NCBI GenBank assembly: GCA_020444075.1
Contig: JAHLLR010000001.1
Location: 111,782 to 175,781 of the forward strand
Direction of reading: 5' to 3'
Source of the DNA: Deltaproteobacteria bacterium
GTDB taxonomy: Bacteria; Desulfobacterota; Desulfobacteria; Desulfobacterales; Desulfosarcinaceae
Length of the DNA stretch: 64,000 nt
The position numbers were made by a program, and so were the translations under genes. A model generated the notes under the pieces. It was not told where the DNA came from and made no database searches. It saw only the letters and a program-made list of their open reading frames with translations. Position 1 is the stretch's first letter. Each line of letters begins with the position of its first letter. This document shows positions 26,181-33,788 of this stretch, in pieces.

Positions 26181-26652
26181 TCACCATCACCGGGATTTTG
26201 CTTCTTCTCACCACCCGACGTGCCGTGCCGCCCATGAGGGCTTCCTTGAACATGCCGAAACCCCGCGTGCCCATAACGATGAGATCGGCATCGTTAAGTT
26301 CGGCCTGGTGAAGAATTTCGTCGGCGGCGATGCCCTCCTTCACGATGATCTTGTCCACTTGGAAGGTGCAGGCATCCACCTCCCTGCTGATTTCATCACA
26401 GAAGTTGTCCAGCCGGCCCTTGATGGTGGAGATGAAGTCGGCCTGCTTTTCCTCCTGAAGCTTTTTCCATTTCTCTTCGCCCACGTATCCCTGAATCTGG
26501 AGGAAGGTTTCTGCAGACAGCTTCTCGATGACATGCAGAATGGTAATGCGCGCACCGTATTGCTGCCCCAGGCTGGCGGCGTAATTATATGCGTAGCGTG
26601 CATTTTCAGACAGGTCGGTGGCATAGAGAATATTTTTTATTTGAGGTAGCAT
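26158..26652 (-). CDS. Universal stress protein (UspA family)
   Basis: 164 residues. The alpha/beta fold begins IKNILYATDLSENARYAYNYA and ends with the ATP-binding motif GTRGFGMFKEALMGGTARRV (G-x2-G-x9-G-T). Soluble, usually induced by stress or energy limitation. AGGAG lies nine bases before ATG 26652. It is third in a leftward group after a ferritin-like protein and a ZIP transporter. Confidence 0.93.
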   Translation of the reverse strand: MLPQIKNILYATDLSENARYAYNYAASLGQQYGARITILHVIEKLSAETFLQIQGYVGEEKWKKLQEEKQADFISTIKGRLDNFCDEISREVDACTFQVDKIIVKEGIAADEILHQAELNDADLIVMGTRGFGMFKEALMGGTARRVVRRSKIPVMVIRLPEKG

Positions 26653-26725
26653 AGTAGTTACTCCTATTCAGGTGTCATCGCCGATCCACCGGCGGGTGTC
26701 AAATTATACGGAGTTGAAGCTTGAT

Positions 26726-27538
26726 TCACCCCAGGGCCACATCCAGAACCATCATGGTGGTAAAACCCAGTACGGTACCAATGCTGGCGATGTCCCCGTT
26801 ATTGCCCCGCTGGGATTCGGGAATCACCTCTTCAATCACCACGAAAATCATGGCACCGGCGGCGAAAGCCAGGGCATAGGGAAGCATCGGGTAGAAGAAC
26901 ATGACCGCCGCCGCCCCCAATACACCGGCCACCGGTTCCACCATGCCGGACAACTGGCCATACCAAAGGGCTTTGCTCCTGGACATGCCTTCTCGTCTCA
27001 AGGGAAGGGACACCGCCATGCCTTCGGGAAAATTCTGCAGACCGATGCCGATGGCCAGGGCGACGGCGGCTCCCACAGTCGCCGAGCCCACACCTGATGC
27101 CACGGCGCCAAACGCAACGCCGACCGCCAACCCCTCCGGGATGTTGTGCAGGGTGATGGCCAGCACCAGCAGGGTCGACCGCTGCCAGGAGGTTTGGGGA
27201 CCTTCGGCTTCGCTGGTGGGAAGACCCAGATGCAGGTGGGGCAGCACCATATCCACCAGACGCATAAACAGAGCGCCGCCTAAAAAGCCGACGGCCGCCG
27301 GTAGCCACGGGATCATGCCGGCCTCCTCGGCCATCGCGATAGCCGGGGCCAGCAGGGACCAGTAGCTGGCGGCAATCATTACACCGCCGGCAAACCCTAA
27401 AGCGGTGTCCATCAGCAGGGGGCTGACCCGCTTGGTAAAAACGACGATGCCGGCGCCTAAAGAGGTCACCCCCCAGGTGAACAGGGTAGCCAGCAGGGCC
27501 TGGGCAATTGGATTGAACTGGGAAATATAGTCGATCAT
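26726..27538 (-). CDS. ZIP family metal transporter
   Basis: 270 residues, about eight membrane helices. The metal-site motifs are [10 protein letters not shown] in helix IV and [11 protein letters not shown] in helix V, with IEEVIPES near the C-terminus. A histidine-containing loop (LPHLHLG) lies between helices III and IV. ZIP proteins import zinc or ferrous iron; the ferritin-like gene 97 bases upstream favours iron but does not prove it. Confidence 0.92.
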   Translation of the reverse strand: MIDYISQFNPIAQALLATLFTWGVTSLGAGIVVFTKRVSPLLMDTALGFAGGVMIAASYWSLLAPAIAMAEEAGMIPWLPAAVGFLGGALFMRLVDMVLPHLHLGLPTSEAEGPQTSWQRSTLLVLAITLHNIPEGLAVGVAFGAVASGVGSATVGAAVALAIGIGLQNFPEGMAVSLPLRREGMSRSKALWYGQLSGMVEPVAGVLGAAAVMFFYPMLPYALAFAAGAMIFVVIEEVIPESQRGNNGDIASIGTVLGFTTMMVLDVALG

Positions 27539-27635
27539 GATGACTCTCGGAATCGCGGGAAAATCGTCCGGCGGGTACGCCTCGAAGCAGGGCCGCAGTC
27601 ATAGACCGGCCGTCCACGGCAAGGCGGCGCTGACA

Positions 27636-28097
27636 TCAATCCCCCAAGGCGGCCATGTGGTCGTCGTATAACGTTTCGAACGTCTGTTTATGCCTGGCCT
27701 CTTCCTGGGCCAGCATTTTGAACAGTTTGATGCAATCCGCATCGTCGGTCTTGGTGGCCAGGGTGTTGTAAAGGCGCAGGGCCTTTTCCTCGCGCTTCAT
27801 GGCCAGCCGGAGAATTTCGGCAAAATCCATCCCCGGTTCGTACTGCATGTCGACGATGTAGTCGCTGCGCTTGATATCCGGAATCCATACGTATTTGTAC
27901 TCCACCACGGTCCGGTTGCCTTTTTTGAACTCCTCCAGGAGGGCCTGGTGTTTCCTCTCCTCTTCAGCAAACTCGGCAAGGGTTTGTTTGGATGCCGGAA
28001 AGGTTTCCTTATCCACCAGTTTCTGGTAGAAACTGACCGCCCGTTTTTCATTTTCGATGGCAAAATCGAGGATCTCTTCGAAGGAATTAAAATTCAT
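27636..28097 (-). CDS. Ferritin-like/rubrerythrin-type diiron protein
   Basis: 153 residues, a four-helix bundle. Carboxylate ligands are visible in FAIENEKRAVSFY, EFAEEERKHQALL, AMKREEKALRLY and LAQEEARHKQTF, the paired E and ExxH pattern of the rubrerythrin domain. There is no rubredoxin tail. Likely handles iron or peroxide. A GGGGG run lies just before ATG 28097. Confidence 0.9.
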   Translation of the reverse strand: MNFNSFEEILDFAIENEKRAVSFYQKLVDKETFPASKQTLAEFAEEERKHQALLEEFKKGNRTVVEYKYVWIPDIKRSDYIVDMQYEPGMDFAEILRLAMKREEKALRLYNTLATKTDDADCIKLFKMLAQEEARHKQTFETLYDDHMAALGD

Positions 28098-28361
28098 GTT
28101 ACCCCCTTGATACGGAAAATGGTAATCGATGGAATGAGAACAAATACCCGGGTGTCATTTTTCATGTGCGGAAAACCGACTCAACCCAATCGGCAATTAA
28201 GGATGAACATACTAAAAAAGCAACTAACATGCCATTGTTTTTTATCCTAGGTTGAGCGACTATGGCGGCCGCGGCGGGCAACAAAAAAATTGTAACAGTT
28301 CGATGCGTCCGGATCTCTTTATCCGACAGACGACCACTCGTAAACCAATTGGAGGGTAATC

Positions 28362-28565
28362 ATGACCATTGACCGCGTTGTATTGGCTTTTGCAGGGGCG
28401 ATGATTTTACTATCATTATTGTTGGCTCAGATTCATAGCGCCTACTGGCTGTGGTTCACCGCTTTTGTGGGGGCCAATCTCCTGCAGTCCAGTTTCACCG
28501 GCTTCTGTCCGCTGGTGAAGATCCTTAAACCCTTGGGAGTAAAACCGGGCAAAGCCTTCGATTAG
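28362..28565 (+). CDS. Small DUF2892-type inner membrane protein
   Basis: 67 residues with two hydrophobic helices (residues about 5-22 and 28-42) and the conserved [15 protein letters not shown] segment of DUF2892, the membrane part found in YgaP-like rhodanese proteins. GGAGG lies just before the ATG. Function unknown; often next to thiol or sulfur genes. Confidence 0.85.
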   Translation: MTIDRVVLAFAGAMILLSLLLAQIHSAYWLWFTAFVGANLLQSSFTGFCPLVKILKPLGVKPGKAFD

Positions 28566-28850
28566 GATCAACGGCAGTTCACGATATTTCGATTCATTGT
28601 TGATGGAATTCAGGACGGCGGCGGTTTCCGGTGCCGCCATAAAAAAGGCCGGCGTTCTTCGAAAAAAAACGCCGGCCTCAGCAAAAGAAAACCGGTCACC
28701 AATGGCCTGTGAAGCTGTTGCAAAAGCGTTCGCCAGGATACAACGCGTCGCCATGCAGCCCAAAAGGTTAGGGTGCAACCTTAAACCGGGATTGTTCGAC
28801 GGATTCGGTAAGGGCCTGCCTGCACGCAAACCATTTTTCGACGCCTGTTG
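28566..28850. other. Intergenic region with terminator
   Basis: No gene supported; it contains the hairpin at 28641-28678 and otherwise nothing recognisable. Confidence 0.5.
28641..28678 (-). terminator. Rho-independent terminator, leftward
   Basis: AGGCCGGCGTT and its exact complement form an 11-bp stem around a 12-base loop; read on the minus strand it is followed by TTTTTT. It would end the transcript of the DVU0772-like gene about 175 bases after its stop. Confidence 0.85.
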
Positions 28851-29210
28851 CTAATGGACATCGAGCTTTTTTTTGAGCCAGGATTTGACCTCACCTTCCA
28901 GGGCCCACACGCCTTTATGCCTGCCTTGGGAATGCAGGTAGCGTTTTTTTAGGTCTCCGGGCATCTTGATCTTCGCCAGTTCCACCGCTTCGTCACTGTT
29001 CCGGCGGATAAAATAGATCACCGGCTCATCTTTCCAGGTGTTGACCACAAAATAGTGGGACACATCGTCTTTGGATCGGATCACGTAGTTACCCCGAGCC
29101 CAGTTGTTGCCCCACTCCAGGTATAGCCGAACCGCCTCTTCCGGGGTCATCTCCCAGTCGATCGAATTGACCAGATCCGGGTTGCGTTTGATTTCCTCAA
29201 GATTCATCAT
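28851..29210 (-). CDS. DVU0772 family protein
   Basis: 119 residues. The sequence DWEMTPEEAVRLYLEWGNNW followed by YVIRSKDDVSHYFVVNTW and IYFIRRNS matches a small soluble family described from Desulfovibrio vulgaris (DVU0772), restricted largely to sulfate reducers and relatives; function unknown. AGGAG lies eight bases before the first of two tandem ATGs. A sigma54-like promoter is seen upstream. Confidence 0.85.
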   Translation of the reverse strand: MMNLEEIKRNPDLVNSIDWEMTPEEAVRLYLEWGNNWARGNYVIRSKDDVSHYFVVNTWKDEPVIYFIRRNSDEAVELAKIKMPGDLKKRYLHSQGRHKGVWALEGEVKSWLKKKLDVH

Positions 29211-29293
29211 GTCAGTACTCCTGGTGGTTTTATCCCGGCATCCGGCCGGTGGGATTGACGATTGTTAGTACTGTTCCATTCGGCTATTATAAC

Positions 29294-29309
29294 AGCCAGA
29301 AACATGCCA
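29294..29309 (-). promoter_or_regulatory. Sigma54-like -24/-12 promoter of the DVU0772-like gene
   Basis: Minus strand TGGCATGTTTCTGGCT fits TGGCA-N8-GGC with the invariant GG and GC spaced by ten bases as in sigma54 promoters. The expected start point is near 29283, about 70 bases before the gene. A sigma70 hexamer TATAAT also lies just downstream but lacks a well-placed -35. Confidence 0.45.
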
Positions 29310-29533
29310 ATCCCGCCCGCACGTTGAAATGATTGCCAAAAACCAAAAATACATTAGTTTTAAGCGATAGTTACGACTCATCCAGCACAGTGTCGAACAC
29401 GGTTATCGGCAGAAAGCCCCCGGCAAAGCCGACCATCTCACTGTCCACATACCATATAGCGATACATTAGTGTACCAGCTAAAAATAATACATGAAACAT
29501 ATTCTTCAAGATGCCGGCCGATGTTACTTTTTT

Positions 29534-29625
29534 TGGCATTTAATCAAAACTCGTCACTCACCGAAACTTGCATTTTTTGAAAAATGGCGCATGTTAAGTG
29601 GCAACTTAACCAAAACTCGCTCACC
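29534..29625 (+). repeat. Imperfect direct repeat before the amino-acid transporter operon
   Basis: Copy 1 (29534-29562) and copy 2 (29599-29625) share TGGCA, TTAA and CAAAACTCG followed by CTCACC, 65 bases apart. They lie about 100-190 bases before the permease gene and could be tandem regulator sites. Confidence 0.4.
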
Positions 29626-29727
29626 CCGCTGGGTATCCCATGGCGAGAAGAGACAAAAGCCGGTTGGTGTGGGTTGGCCGCCTCAAAAACCATCATCCGC
29701 TCAACGCATTGAGTTTTCAATTTTTCC

Positions 29728-30549
29728 ATGAATGCTTGTGATTTGCCCATTCCGGACGACAGTTCCCGGCCCAGTTGGAAGAGGCTCGCCTTCGACTGGT
29801 CTCGGGTGATGGCCACCGCCGGCCTGCTCGTCTGGCTCGTCTATGCGAGCGGTGCGGGATTGGGTTATAATTGGCAGTGGTACCGGGTACCTCGTTATCT
29901 GTACACCTTTTCGGAAGGCCATTTTCTGGCGGGCCCCCTGCTCAAGGGGTTGATGGTGACGCTGAAGGTTTCCGCCGTTTCGCTGGTGCTCTCCAGTCTG
30001 CTCGGCCTGGTCACGGCGGTCTGCCGATTATCCGGGTCCTTTGCAGCCCGGGCCGTTTCCCGGGGCTACCTGGAGCTGATCCGCAACACCCCCCTGCTCG
30101 TGCAGCTGTTTTTTATCTACTTCGTATTTTCGCCCATGGTGGATCTCAGCCGCTTTGCATCGGCGGTTTTGGCGTTGAGCCTGTTCGAAGGGGCGTATGC
30201 CTCGGAAATCATCCGCGCCGGCATCCTGGCCGTTCCGCAGGGCCAGTGGGAAGCGGCTGAAAGCATCGGCCTGGGCCGGTTGCCCACCTACCGGCATGTG
30301 GTGCTGCCCCAGGCCCTTCGGCACATGACCCCGCCGCTGGTCAGCCAGGCCGTCTCCCTGATCAAAGATTCCGCGCTGGTGAGCACCATCGCTATCTACG
30401 ATCTGACGATGAAAGGCCAGGAGATCATCGCAGAAACCTATCTGGTATTCGAACTCTGGTTCACCATCGCGGCCATCTACCTGATATTGACCCTGTCTCT
30501 GTCACTGGCCGCCCAGGCCATGGAAAAGCGGCTGGCACTGACAGGTTGA
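29728..30549 (+). CDS. Polar amino-acid ABC transporter permease
   Basis: 273 residues. Membrane protein of the HisM/GlnP class: GLMVTLKVSAVSLVLSSLLG, then ELIRNTPLLVQLFFIYF, and the EAA loop EAAESIGLGRLPTYRHVVLP that docks the ATPase. It is the first gene of a permease / binding protein / permease set. Start at ATG 29728 has no clear ribosome site. No ATP-binding protein of this class is nearby. Confidence 0.92.
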   Translation: MNACDLPIPDDSSRPSWKRLAFDWSRVMATAGLLVWLVYASGAGLGYNWQWYRVPRYLYTFSEGHFLAGPLLKGLMVTLKVSAVSLVLSSLLGLVTAVCRLSGSFAARAVSRGYLELIRNTPLLVQLFFIYFVFSPMVDLSRFASAVLALSLFEGAYASEIIRAGILAVPQGQWEAAESIGLGRLPTYRHVVLPQALRHMTPPLVSQAVSLIKDSALVSTIAIYDLTMKGQEIIAETYLVFELWFTIAAIYLILTLSLSLAAQAMEKRLALTG

Positions 30550-30603
30550 AATGGTTGGGTGTGACACTGGAAATCATTTTTTATCAAGGAAAGGAGTGTA
30601 GGT

Positions 30604-31428
30604 ATGAAAATCGTGACACGTATGACCCGAATGATTTTCCTGACCGTTCTGGTATTCACCCTGGCCGGCGTCCCCGGCGCAATGGCCGCAGACAGCCAGG
30701 ACAGTGTTGTGGAGCAGGTGATCCAGCGCGGGGTGCTGCGGGTGGGCATGTCCACCTTCGTGCCCTGGGCGATGAAGGACAAAACCGGAAAACTGATCGG
30801 TTTTGAAATCGATGTGGCCACACGCCTGGCCGAAGACATGGGCGTCAAAATCGAATTCGTTCCCACCAAGTGGTCCGGCATCATCCCGGCGCTGCTCACC
30901 GGCAAGTTCGACGTCATCATCGGCGGCATGGGCATCCTGCCCAGCCGCAACCTGAAGGTCAACTTCACCAATCCTTATGATTTTACGGGAATGTCCATGG
31001 TGGCCAGCAAAAAAATGGCGGCCGGCATGACGGGAATCGAGGCATTCAACAAACCCGGCGTCATCATTGCGGCCCGCCTGGGGTCCACCGCAGTCACGGC
31101 CACCAAGAAATATCTGCCCAACGCGGAAATCCGCATGTTCGACGACGAGGCCCAGGCCTACCAGGAGGTGATCAACGGACGCGTGCATGCCGTGGTCGGC
31201 TCGGCCCCCACACCGGCCTTCCAGGCCATCAAATATCCGGACAGGCTCTTTCTGCCGATCCAGGGTACATTTACGCGGGAACCCATCGGATTTGCCGTGA
31301 AAAAAGGTGATGTGGACACCTTGAATTATTTTAACAACTGGATCGGCTACGTGGATGCCGAAGGCTGGCTGAAAGAACGCAAGACCTACTGGTTTGAAAC
31401 CAAAGACTGGGAATCTCAACTCCAGTGA
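30604..31428 (+). CDS. Periplasmic amino-acid-binding protein (family 3)
   Basis: 274 residues. A Sec signal peptide (residues 1-28, cleavage near AMAAD) precedes the SBP_bac_3 domain: RGVLRVGMSTFVPWAMKD, GFEIDVATRLAEDMG, KFDVIIGGMGILPSR, and REPIGFAVKKGD. The Arg in PSRNLKV is the usual ligand for the amino acid carboxylate. AGGAG lies eight bases before ATG. Substrate is a polar or aromatic amino acid; not determinable. Confidence 0.93.
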   Translation: MKIVTRMTRMIFLTVLVFTLAGVPGAMAADSQDSVVEQVIQRGVLRVGMSTFVPWAMKDKTGKLIGFEIDVATRLAEDMGVKIEFVPTKWSGIIPALLTGKFDVIIGGMGILPSRNLKVNFTNPYDFTGMSMVASKKMAAGMTGIEAFNKPGVIIAARLGSTAVTATKKYLPNAEIRMFDDEAQAYQEVINGRVHAVVGSAPTPAFQAIKYPDRLFLPIQGTFTREPIGFAVKKGDVDTLNYFNNWIGYVDAEGWLKERKTYWFETKDWESQLQ

Positions 31429-32315
31429 CCGGAAAAAAGATCAGAATCACCACCACGGACCTGATCCTGTTGACCGGGATCGGGGCCGCCGTGGTGTGGC
31501 TGCTCTACCACGCCACTGCGCAGGCCCATTACCGGTGGAACTGGCCGGCTATACCCCAATACCTGCTGCGCCTGGACACCGAGAGCGGCAGATGGGTGCC
31601 CGGTCTGATTCTCCAGGGGGTGATGGTCACCCTGCGCTTGAGCATCTGGGCGACCCTGCTGGCCATGATCATCGGCACGGTCATGGGGCTGTTCAGGACC
31701 AGTTGCAGCCGCTACCGCCGAATGATCGGAAGCGGTTACGTGGAGTTGATCCGCAACATTCCGGTATTGGTGTGGATCTTCATTTTCTACTATTTTATCG
31801 GGGACCGTCTCCTGCCGGCCATCGGCATCAGCCGGGCGACCCTCATGGACGGCGGTCCCCTGTCCGGAATCCTGCGCCTGCTCATGGCCGAGCCCTCCCG
31901 CGTGCCGATGTTCATCTCCGGCACCGTGGCTCTGGCGGTATACGAAGGCGCCTACATCACCGAAATCATCCGCGCGGGCATCCAGTCCATCGACAAGGGC
32001 CAGTGGGAAGCCTCGTCGGGCCTGGGGTTCAGCCGGGCCCAGCAGCTGCGCCACATCATCTTTCCCCAGGCCCTGCGGCGGATCATGCCGCCCCTGGCCG
32101 GCCAGTTCATCTCCACCATCAAGGATTCGGCCATCGTCTCGGTGATCTCCATCCAGGAACTGACCTTCCAGGGAATGGAGCTGATGGCCGCCACCTTTCT
32201 CACCTTCGAGGTATGGATCACCATTCTGGCCATCTACTTCGTGCTTTGCCTGATCTGCTCTTTGCTGGTGGAGCGGTTCGAGCTGCACCTGAAAAAAGAG
32301 GCCCGGCCGGCCTGA
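31425..32315 (+). CDS. Polar amino-acid ABC transporter permease
   Basis: 296 residues, second permease of the set, with GVMVTLRLSIWATLLAMIIG, ELIRNIPVLVWIFIFYYF and the EAA loop EASSGLGFSRAQQLRHIIFP. Starts with GTG overlapping the TGA of the binding-protein gene (GTGA), so it is translationally coupled. Its central loop between helices 3 and 4 is longer than in the first permease. Confidence 0.92.
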   Translation: MTGKKIRITTTDLILLTGIGAAVVWLLYHATAQAHYRWNWPAIPQYLLRLDTESGRWVPGLILQGVMVTLRLSIWATLLAMIIGTVMGLFRTSCSRYRRMIGSGYVELIRNIPVLVWIFIFYYFIGDRLLPAIGISRATLMDGGPLSGILRLLMAEPSRVPMFISGTVALAVYEGAYITEIIRAGIQSIDKGQWEASSGLGFSRAQQLRHIIFPQALRRIMPPLAGQFISTIKDSAIVSVISIQELTFQGMELMAATFLTFEVWITILAIYFVLCLICSLLVERFELHLKKEARPA

Positions 32316-32362
32316 ATCAAATATTTTTTCTTCGGGTCGATGCCTGCATTTATTTTCGGATT

Positions 32363-33535
32363 CTAATCGGCCATCACGAATTTGCCGTCCCGGACCTGAA
32401 CGATCACCATGGAATCCACATCCAGGCCATTGTGGTCTTCCGGGGTGAGGTTGTATACGCCGGAGACGCCGACATAGCCTTTGGTCTGCTCGATGGCCGA
32501 CCGGAGATCGTCAGCCTTGACACCGGCCTTTTTCATGGCGTCGGCCACGATCATGATGGCATCCCAGGCATATCCGGAGTGCGTGTTGATGGGAAACTGC
32601 TTGTCGTAGCCGTAGACATCCGTGTAGAGCCGGATGAACTCCTTGATGACCGGCTTCTGGGGATCGCTGTCGGGCAGCGCATCCGCAACCATCAATTTGG
32701 TGGCCGGCATGCGGTCGCCTTCGGAGGCCTTGCCGGCCAGTTCGATGTATTTGGGATCCGGCAGGCCGTGGCATTGGAACAGGGGCAGGTCGATGCCCAG
32801 CTGGGCTTTGTTTTTGGAGACGATGGATCCGGCCGGACCGATCGTCCAGACCACCAGAGCCTGGGGCCCGGCGTTTTTGGCATTGGTCAGCTGAGCGGTC
32901 ATGTCGGTGTCTGTGGGGCCGAAAGCTTCCTGGGCGATCACTTCGATGCCGAATTCGGGAGCCAGTGTGGTCAGCCAGCGCACACCGTCCTTGCCGAAAC
33001 CGTCGGATGCGGTGAGCAGGGCGATTTTGGTGAGCCCCTTGTCTTTGAGGTACATATAGAGCCGTTTGACGGCCACCGACGACCGCTGGGGCGATTTGAA
33101 CACCCAGTCGAAGGGACCCAGTTTCTCTCCTCCCATGATCACCGGGTCGCCGCCCACCGTCATGAACGCCGGCACCCGGCCGCCGTGAATGATTTTTTTG
33201 ACCGCCATGCCGGTACCGGTGCGTGTGGGACCAATGATGGCGGCCACCTTGTCCTTGTAGATGAACTTTTTGGCGATGTTGACGGCCTTGGCCGGATCGC
33301 CCTCGGTGTCGCCGACGATCAGCTCGATGGGCGTGCCGTTGACACCGCCCTCCTTGTTGATCTTATCCACCACCATATCGGCGACCAGCTTGGTGGGTGT
33401 GCCGATGAAGGCCGCCGGACCGGACAGGTCGAAAAAGGCACCGATCTTGATCGTATCCTTGGCCGCGGCGCTGCCCCCGGAAAAACCCATCATCAAAACA
33501 ACGGCCATAACCGCCAATCCATTCATCCGTCTCAT
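32363..33535 (-). CDS. livK: Branched-chain-type ABC substrate-binding protein
   Basis: 390 residues. Signal peptide (residues 1-25), then a type-I periplasmic fold with TIKIGAFFDLSGPAAFIGTP, IIGPTRTGTGMAVKK, VWTIGPAGSIVSK and GYAWDAIMIVADAM, characteristic of Leu/Ile/Val and aromatic-acid binding proteins. A GA-rich ribosome site precedes ATG. It is separated from the ATPase/ligase gene by 253 bases with a large hairpin, but belongs with livF-G-M-H. Confidence 0.92.
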   Translation of the reverse strand: MRRMNGLAVMAVVLMMGFSGGSAAAKDTIKIGAFFDLSGPAAFIGTPTKLVADMVVDKINKEGGVNGTPIELIVGDTEGDPAKAVNIAKKFIYKDKVAAIIGPTRTGTGMAVKKIIHGGRVPAFMTVGGDPVIMGGEKLGPFDWVFKSPQRSSVAVKRLYMYLKDKGLTKIALLTASDGFGKDGVRWLTTLAPEFGIEVIAQEAFGPTDTDMTAQLTNAKNAGPQALVVWTIGPAGSIVSKNKAQLGIDLPLFQCHGLPDPKYIELAGKASEGDRMPATKLMVADALPDSDPQKPVIKEFIRLYTDVYGYDKQFPINTHSGYAWDAIMIVADAMKKAGVKADDLRSAIEQTKGYVGVSGVYNLTPEDHNGLDVDSMVIVQVRDGKFVMAD

Positions 33536-33692
33536 CTTCTCCTCCTCCTCTGTGATTCAGTTTTTGTGGCGTTGCTTGCCGACAATCATCTTCCTTGAAA
33601 TAGGTCCGTTTTTCTATATCTGATAGTTTCGATTCAAACTGAACCGATGTGTGTTCATAAATGGTAGGTTGCGGTTCAGATCAAGGTCGCAG

Positions 33693-33743
33693 CATGTTTC
33701 AGACCGGAGGCGTAGCAGCGCTGCGTCGAGGATCTGAAACATG
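33693..33743. repeat. 51-base hairpin between livK and the livF-ligase gene
   Basis: CATGTTTCAGA (33693-33703) pairs perfectly with TCTGAAACATG (33733-33743), and the loop contains a further palindrome GCAGCGCTGC. No T-run follows, so it is not a standard terminator. In a leftward transcript it lies between the ligase stop and the livK start and could lower or stabilise the downstream message. Confidence 0.6.
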
Positions 33744-33788
33744 GGAGAACGCCGATCTGGACCACAAGATGCCATTTAGGAACATACA

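Larger units (their letters stand above)
29211..29727. other. 517-base intergenic region
   Basis: No gene is supported. A plus-strand frame at 29492-29731 is made of repeated, AT-rich sequence and has no ribosome site. The region holds a sigma54-like element (29294-29309, minus) and an imperfect direct repeat (29534-29562 and 29599-29625). Confidence 0.5.

Noticed and set aside
29492-29731. 79-codon plus-strand frame before the amino-acid permease
   Set aside because: It is made of the direct repeat region, lacks a ribosome site and has no family signal.
31394-33598. 734-codon plus-strand frame across the permease and livK
   Set aside because: It runs through a permease in another frame and antisense to livK; composition is His/Arg/Gly-rich and no domain is visible.
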